Shown here piece after piece: positions 60,803-64,000 of a stretch of DNA of 64,000 nucleotides. Each line of letters begins with the position of its first letter. The stretch's first letter is position 1. Position numbers and translations under genes: made by a program. Source of the DNA: Yeosuana aromativorans. GTDB taxonomy: Bacteria > Bacteroidota > Bacteroidia > Flavobacteriales > Flavobacteriaceae. The DNA lies in NCBI RefSeq assembly GCF_014646655.1, contig NZ_BMNR01000002.1, positions 337,942 to 401,941 on the forward strand, in the 5' to 3' direction. The notes under the pieces were generated by a model that had not been told where the DNA came from, ran no database searches, and was given only the letters and a program-made list of their open reading frames with translations.

Positions 60803-61000
60803 ATGAACAGAATTGACATTATAAAATCCAATCAAGCAAAACTACATAAGCAATACAAACAGCTTATGGAACAGGCGTACAATATGCGCCAAACAGATTC
60901 GGCATTAAGTGATATTTCTGAATTTAAAGCCATCAAACTTCTCAACAGACTCAACAGATTGAAATATCTTTCAGGAGAACAAAAAAAGACCCTGGTCTAG
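60803..61000 (+). CDS. Small helical protein, Lacal_2735-like
   Basis: A 65-aa basic, helical protein (KLHKQYKQLMEQAYNMRQTD, then FKAIKLLNRLNRLKYLSGEQ). The K-x-Y-x-x-L-M-E-x-A-Y heptad pattern resembles small Flavobacteriaceae proteins annotated as the Lacal_2735 family; that link is from memory and moderate. It has its own good promoter. Possibly a stress-associated coiled-coil protein; function unknown. Confidence 0.6.
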   Translation: MNRIDIIKSNQAKLHKQYKQLMEQAYNMRQTDSALSDISEFKAIKLLNRLNRLKYLSGEQKKTLV

Positions 61001-61071
61001 TTTTATTAATTATTTAACTTTCTTATTACATCCAATTTACCCAAGCGCTCGTACTTTATAAAAAAGAACGT

Positions 61072-61215
61072 ATGAACGCACAATTTTGCAGAGTTGGTAA
61101 AATTAAATTAAACACCGATAAAATATTCAACAAAGAGCCTTTTCAAAACGACACAGCTTATCACATTGAAATAATCTATAAGCAAAATCCATTAGAGAAA
61201 ATGCCAGTCTTTTGA
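61072..61215 (+). CDS. 47-aa hypothetical ORF
   Basis: ATG at 61072, MNAQFCRVGKIKLNTDKIF onward, ending EKMPVF. It has a plausible amino-acid composition and codon use but no recognised motif, promoter or terminator. It sits in the 377-nt gap between the 65-aa gene and the histidine kinase gene, which otherwise holds nothing obvious. Could be spurious. Confidence 0.3.
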   Translation: MNAQFCRVGKIKLNTDKIFNKEPFQNDTAYHIEIIYKQNPLEKMPVF

Positions 61216-61377
61216 TTAAATATAAATTGACATTTGTCAAGAAGGTTATTTTGGTTATTTCATCGGGAAACTAACTTTCATAATCGAATAACTTACTATT
61301 TTTCATACAATTAGTTTGTTTTTGATATTAAATATTACTAATTTGTATAGAGTTTAACCTTAATAATTGCCTCAATA

Positions 61378-62964
61378 ATGGTATCCTTCCTCCAAAAAAA
61401 GCTAGACTCCAAGCTGTTTTTTTCTTTCAGATTTACGGCAATTATAACCTTGGGCATGTCTTTAGTCAATATATATTTTTGGCTAACCAACAATTTACAA
61501 AACTTCTTTACTGGGTATTTAACAAACCCAAATGCAACCATGAAAATAATAACTAGCCTTAGTTTTATTTTGCTTGCGGGCGTGTACTTTACCAACAATA
61601 AGGTTCGTATTAAATTTTTAATATCGGCCGGATTGATTATTCAAGCCTTACAAGTTACTGCCATTTTGTTTAAGTTGAAGTTACCAGAACTATTGGCCAC
61701 AAGTTCAATACTCAGCATTTGTTTGTTTTCACTAACTTATTATTCCGTTTACTGTATAAAGATAAAACGGAAGAAATACCAGTTTTTAACTTCAAATTCT
61801 ATTGTTTTCATTCTTTCTTCATTTATCATTTACAACTATTTATTGGATATTGATCAAACAAAAAGAATCATTAGCTCAGATCTATTGAATTCAGAAAGTA
61901 TCAGTTGGATTACCGCTATGCTGTTTTTTATAAATGCCATTTCATTATATGAAGTCAAATTAACCAAAAGGATAGGCGGTTTGTACAAAAACAAAATTTT
62001 ACCACTTAAAAAATGCCATCCATTCAATTATTTTCCTTACTTCTTTTTGATACCAATAATCATTTTTTGGTTAGCCTGTATGCTAACGTTTTCAAACTAT
62101 ATGAGTCATACCAGTAGTGTATTTGTAATCTTGTTGTTTTTAAATATCTCTATATTGATAAGTATGTTTTTGTATTCATACAGATTTATGGATTTTTATG
62201 CTGAAATCTCTTCAAATACAACAAAAATACACGACAATAACATAAAACTGAATATTCTAAATGACGAGCTAAAAGAGTCCAACAAATACCTTGCAGACTT
62301 TGCCTCCATAACATCACATAACCTAAGAGAACCCATAGTAGCGTTAAGCGAACTGTGCAATTTTTATGAGGAATCCGTAAAAAAAAGACATCTTTCCCAA
62401 AAAGAAATGCGAGACATGTTTAAAAGCAATATCCAAAGATTGGATGTTGGCTTAAACGCCTTAATCCAATATCATGAGTTTATTCAAGATGTCAATCAAA
62501 AATTACCTCAAAAAATATCAATTGTAGAAAGCTTAGAGCAAACTTTTGAAAAACTTGATAATCAAAAACCAGAAGGAACTGTTGTGCAAGCCGAAATAAA
62601 AAATAACATCAACCTGCCAAAAAGCCATATTAACAATATATTTTATAACCTATTGAGCAATTCCTTTAAGTATAAAAAAACTTTTGAGAATCTGAACATT
62701 AAGATTTTAGCATACAAAACCAAGGATTCTTACAACCTGCTTTATAAAGATAACGGCATTGGAATTGATGTTGAAAATTATAAAGATGAACTATTTAAAC
62801 AAGGCAGAAGGTTTCATAAAGAAAGTGGTCCTTCAAATGGATATGGCCTCTATTACTTAAAGCTATATGTAACCAAACTTAACGGACAGATAGATTTATT
62901 TAGTAAAGTGGACAAAGGAACACTTTTCAGAATAAAATTAAATTACATAAATGGTAATGGGTAA
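61378..62964 (+). CDS. Membrane sensor histidine kinase
   Basis: A 528-aa kinase. The N-terminal ~270 residues hold seven or eight transmembrane helices without a recognisable periplasmic loop. A short coiled coil (NIKLNILNDELKESNKYLAD) leads to the HisKA domain with FASITSHNLREPIVALSEL (phospho-His near residue 314). The HATPase has N box NNIFYNLLSNSFKYKK, G1 box YKDNGIGID and G2 region NGYGLYYLKLYVTKLNGQID. ITSHNLREP is typical of Bacteroidota. It overlaps the response-regulator gene by 14 nt, so the two are a pair. Confidence 0.88.
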   Translation: MVSFLQKKLDSKLFFSFRFTAIITLGMSLVNIYFWLTNNLQNFFTGYLTNPNATMKIITSLSFILLAGVYFTNNKVRIKFLISAGLIIQALQVTAILFKLKLPELLATSSILSICLFSLTYYSVYCIKIKRKKYQFLTSNSIVFILSSFIIYNYLLDIDQTKRIISSDLLNSESISWITAMLFFINAISLYEVKLTKRIGGLYKNKILPLKKCHPFNYFPYFFLIPIIIFWLACMLTFSNYMSHTSSVFVILLFLNISILISMFLYSYRFMDFYAEISSNTTKIHDNNIKLNILNDELKESNKYLADFASITSHNLREPIVALSELCNFYEESVKKRHLSQKEMRDMFKSNIQRLDVGLNALIQYHEFIQDVNQKLPQKISIVESLEQTFEKLDNQKPEGTVVQAEIKNNINLPKSHINNIFYNLLSNSFKYKKTFENLNIKILAYKTKDSYNLLYKDNGIGIDVENYKDELFKQGRRFHKESGPSNGYGLYYLKLYVTKLNGQIDLFSKVDKGTLFRIKLNYINGNG

Positions 62965-63373
62965 AATAGCTATCATAGACGATAATTTATTTTTTAGAAA
63001 GATAACGTTCCATCTTCTTAAAAAAACAGGTGTTACAGAAGACAATATTCTAATGTTTGAAAATGGAAAAGAAGCTTTTGAATATATAATCAAAAATATA
63101 AAAAATAAAAACCTATTGCCAGAACTTATTTTACTGGACTTGAATATGCCCATTGTAACTGGTTGGAAATTTTTAAGCCTTTTTAGAATAGTTAATGAAA
63201 AACACAATTATAATCCACAAATCTATATTTTGACATCCTCAGTGGATCATAAGGATATCTCTAGGGCAAAATCCATTCACGAAGTCAACGGTTATCTTAT
63301 AAAACCAATAAAAACGAATGACTTGAATGACTTACTTAAAAAATCAGAATTAAAAATCAACGTTCCAGAATAG
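62951..63373 (+). CDS. Single-domain response regulator (CheY/Rcp1-like)
   Basis: A 140-aa receiver domain with no output domain: KIAIIDDNLFFRKITFHLLK (acidic pocket DD), ELILLDLNMPIVTGWKFLSL (phospho-Asp near residue 62), IYILTSSVDHKDISRAKSIH (T/S) and NGYLIKPIKTNDLNDLLKKS (Lys). The ATG at 62951 or the one 6 nt later (MGKIAII) may be used; the former overlaps the kinase gene by 14 nt. Its stop overlaps the convergent pyrF stop by 17 nt. Confidence 0.9.
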   Translation: MVMGKIAIIDDNLFFRKITFHLLKKTGVTEDNILMFENGKEAFEYIIKNIKNKNLLPELILLDLNMPIVTGWKFLSLFRIVNEKHNYNPQIYILTSSVDHKDISRAKSIHEVNGYLIKPIKTNDLNDLLKKSELKINVPE

Positions 63374-64000
63374 CCTGCATTTCCTGTTGTAACTCAAATG
63401 CTTTTTGAGCTGCCACTGTTGCAAAATCCACTTTATTAGATGCATAAATAATGCCTCTTGAAGAATTGATTAGCAATCCTACTTGTGCATTCATTCCATA
63501 TTTACAAACGTCCTGTAAATTGCCGCCTTGTGCTCCAACACCGGGAACCAATAAAAAACTTTCAGGAATAATTTGCCTTATCTCAGCTAAATATTCAGCC
63601 TTAGTAGCACCAACAACGTACATTAAGTTTTCTGAATTTTTCCAGGATTTAGAAGTCTCTAAAACAGTTTTGTAAAGTTCTTTACCTTCAACGGTTTTTG
63701 TCTGAAAATCAAAAGCCCCTTCATTGGATGTCAAGGCCAGCAAAATGGTATGCTTGTCTTTCATGGCTAAAAATGGCTCTACTGAATCTTTCCCCATATA
63801 CGGCGCAACAGTCACACTATCAAAACCCAAATCTTCTAAAAAAGCCTTAGCGTACATACTGCTGGTATTACCTATATCGCCACGCTTGGCATCGGCTATT
63901 GTGAAAATTTCCGGATGGTTTTCATTTAAGTAATTGATTGTTTTTTCTAGAGCCTTCCAACCCCTTAAACCATAAGCTTCATAAAATGCAGTGTTGGGCT
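63357..64000 (-). CDS. pyrF: Orotidine 5'-phosphate decarboxylase, type 2 (start outside the window)
   Basis: The C-terminal ~214 codons are inside the window. The active-site motif IADAKRGDIGNTSSMYAKAF (D-x-K-x-x-D) is intact, preceded by TAFYEAYGLRGWKALE; then SVTVAPYMGKDSVEPFLA, LVPGVGAQGGNLQDVCKYG and INSSRGIIYASN follow, matching the type 2 family. An ATG at 63857 is internal, since the motif lies before it. The frame runs unbroken to the window edge, so the start is beyond 64000. Catalyses the last step of UMP synthesis. Confidence 0.93.
   Translation of the reverse strand, partial: PNTAFYEAYGLRGWKALEKTINYLNENHPEIFTIADAKRGDIGNTSSMYAKAFLEDLGFDSVTVAPYMGKDSVEPFLAMKDKHTILLALTSNEGAFDFQTKTVEGKELYKTVLETSKSWKNSENLMYVVGATKAEYLAEIRQIIPESFLLVPGVGAQGGNLQDVCKYGMNAQVGLLINSSRGIIYASNKVDFATVAAQKAFELQQEMQAILER

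Noticed and set aside
1-64000. tRNA or rRNA genes, insertion sequences, integrases or prophage
   Set aside because: None recognised by eye on either strand; a tRNA scan would be needed to exclude a missed tRNA.

Overview
The window looks like a piece of chromosome from a low-GC member of the Flavobacteriaceae (Bacteroidota). The signs are start regions without Shine-Dalgarno sequences, several close matches to the Bacteroidota promoter (TTG, about 19 nt, TAnnTTTG), a SecA of about 1117 aa without the C-terminal zinc motif, an IcmF-type fused acyl-CoA mutase, MnmD, DUF2795, M49 peptidase and YpdA genes, and Bacteroidota-style histidine kinase and Crp-like proteins. No tRNA, rRNA, insertion sequence, prophage or CRISPR array was seen.

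Region 1 (about 1-29.7 kb, all minus strand) is a very large surface-glycan locus. Transcription runs from high to low coordinates: Wza-like lipoprotein and Wzc-like chain-length/tyrosine-kinase protein, a 290-nt gap with short tandem repeats, then the Wzm/Wzt ABC exporter, an FkbM methyltransferase and about 16 glycosyltransferases (GT2, GT4, a GT47/exostosin-like protein and one glycosyltransferase-acetyltransferase fusion). It also holds an acyltransferase, two polysaccharide pyruvyltransferases, a nonulosonate cassette (NeuB-like synthase without SAF domain, plus a CMP-nonulosonate synthetase fused to a HAD phosphatase) and a Wzy/O-antigen-ligase-like membrane protein. Most neighbours overlap by 1-8 nt or lie within 30 nt, so the 26-kb block below Wzm reads like one operon; it continues past the left edge. 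The synthase/phosphatase/cytidylyltransferase set without NeuC or Leg/Pse genes fits CMP-Kdn synthesis from mannose 6-phosphate (inference).

Region 2 (29.7-44 kb) is mostly housekeeping: ABC-F ATPase, methyltransferase, LolD-like ATPase, PduO-type cobalamin adenosyltransferase, DUF2795 protein, SecA, TauE-like and acetate transporters, a DUF2971 protein, M23 peptidase, TIGR01777 epimerase, MnmD, branched-chain aminotransferase and a MazG-like pyrophosphohydrolase. Several have clear promoters and hairpin terminators.

Region 3 (44-64 kb) holds a promoter/small-ORF/terminator mini-gene, an M49 peptidase lipoprotein, CrcB, a probable structured RNA before an MFS transporter, YpdA, VOC and hydrolase genes, an Lrp regulator and a Crp/Fnr regulator flanked by FNR-like palindromes. 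Next come the B12-dependent IcmF mutase, which carries an in-frame REP-type repeat in its interdomain linker, PurU, a DUF4197 lipoprotein, a histidine kinase/response regulator pair and a PyrF gene cut by the right edge.

The items most worth following up are the RNA at 49.15-49.30 kb, the mini-gene at 44.6-44.8 kb, the FNR-box cluster around the Crp gene, the REP-derived peptide in IcmF with a covarying copy at 43.8 kb, and the predicted Kdn cassette. All assignments come from reading the sequence; no database search was run.
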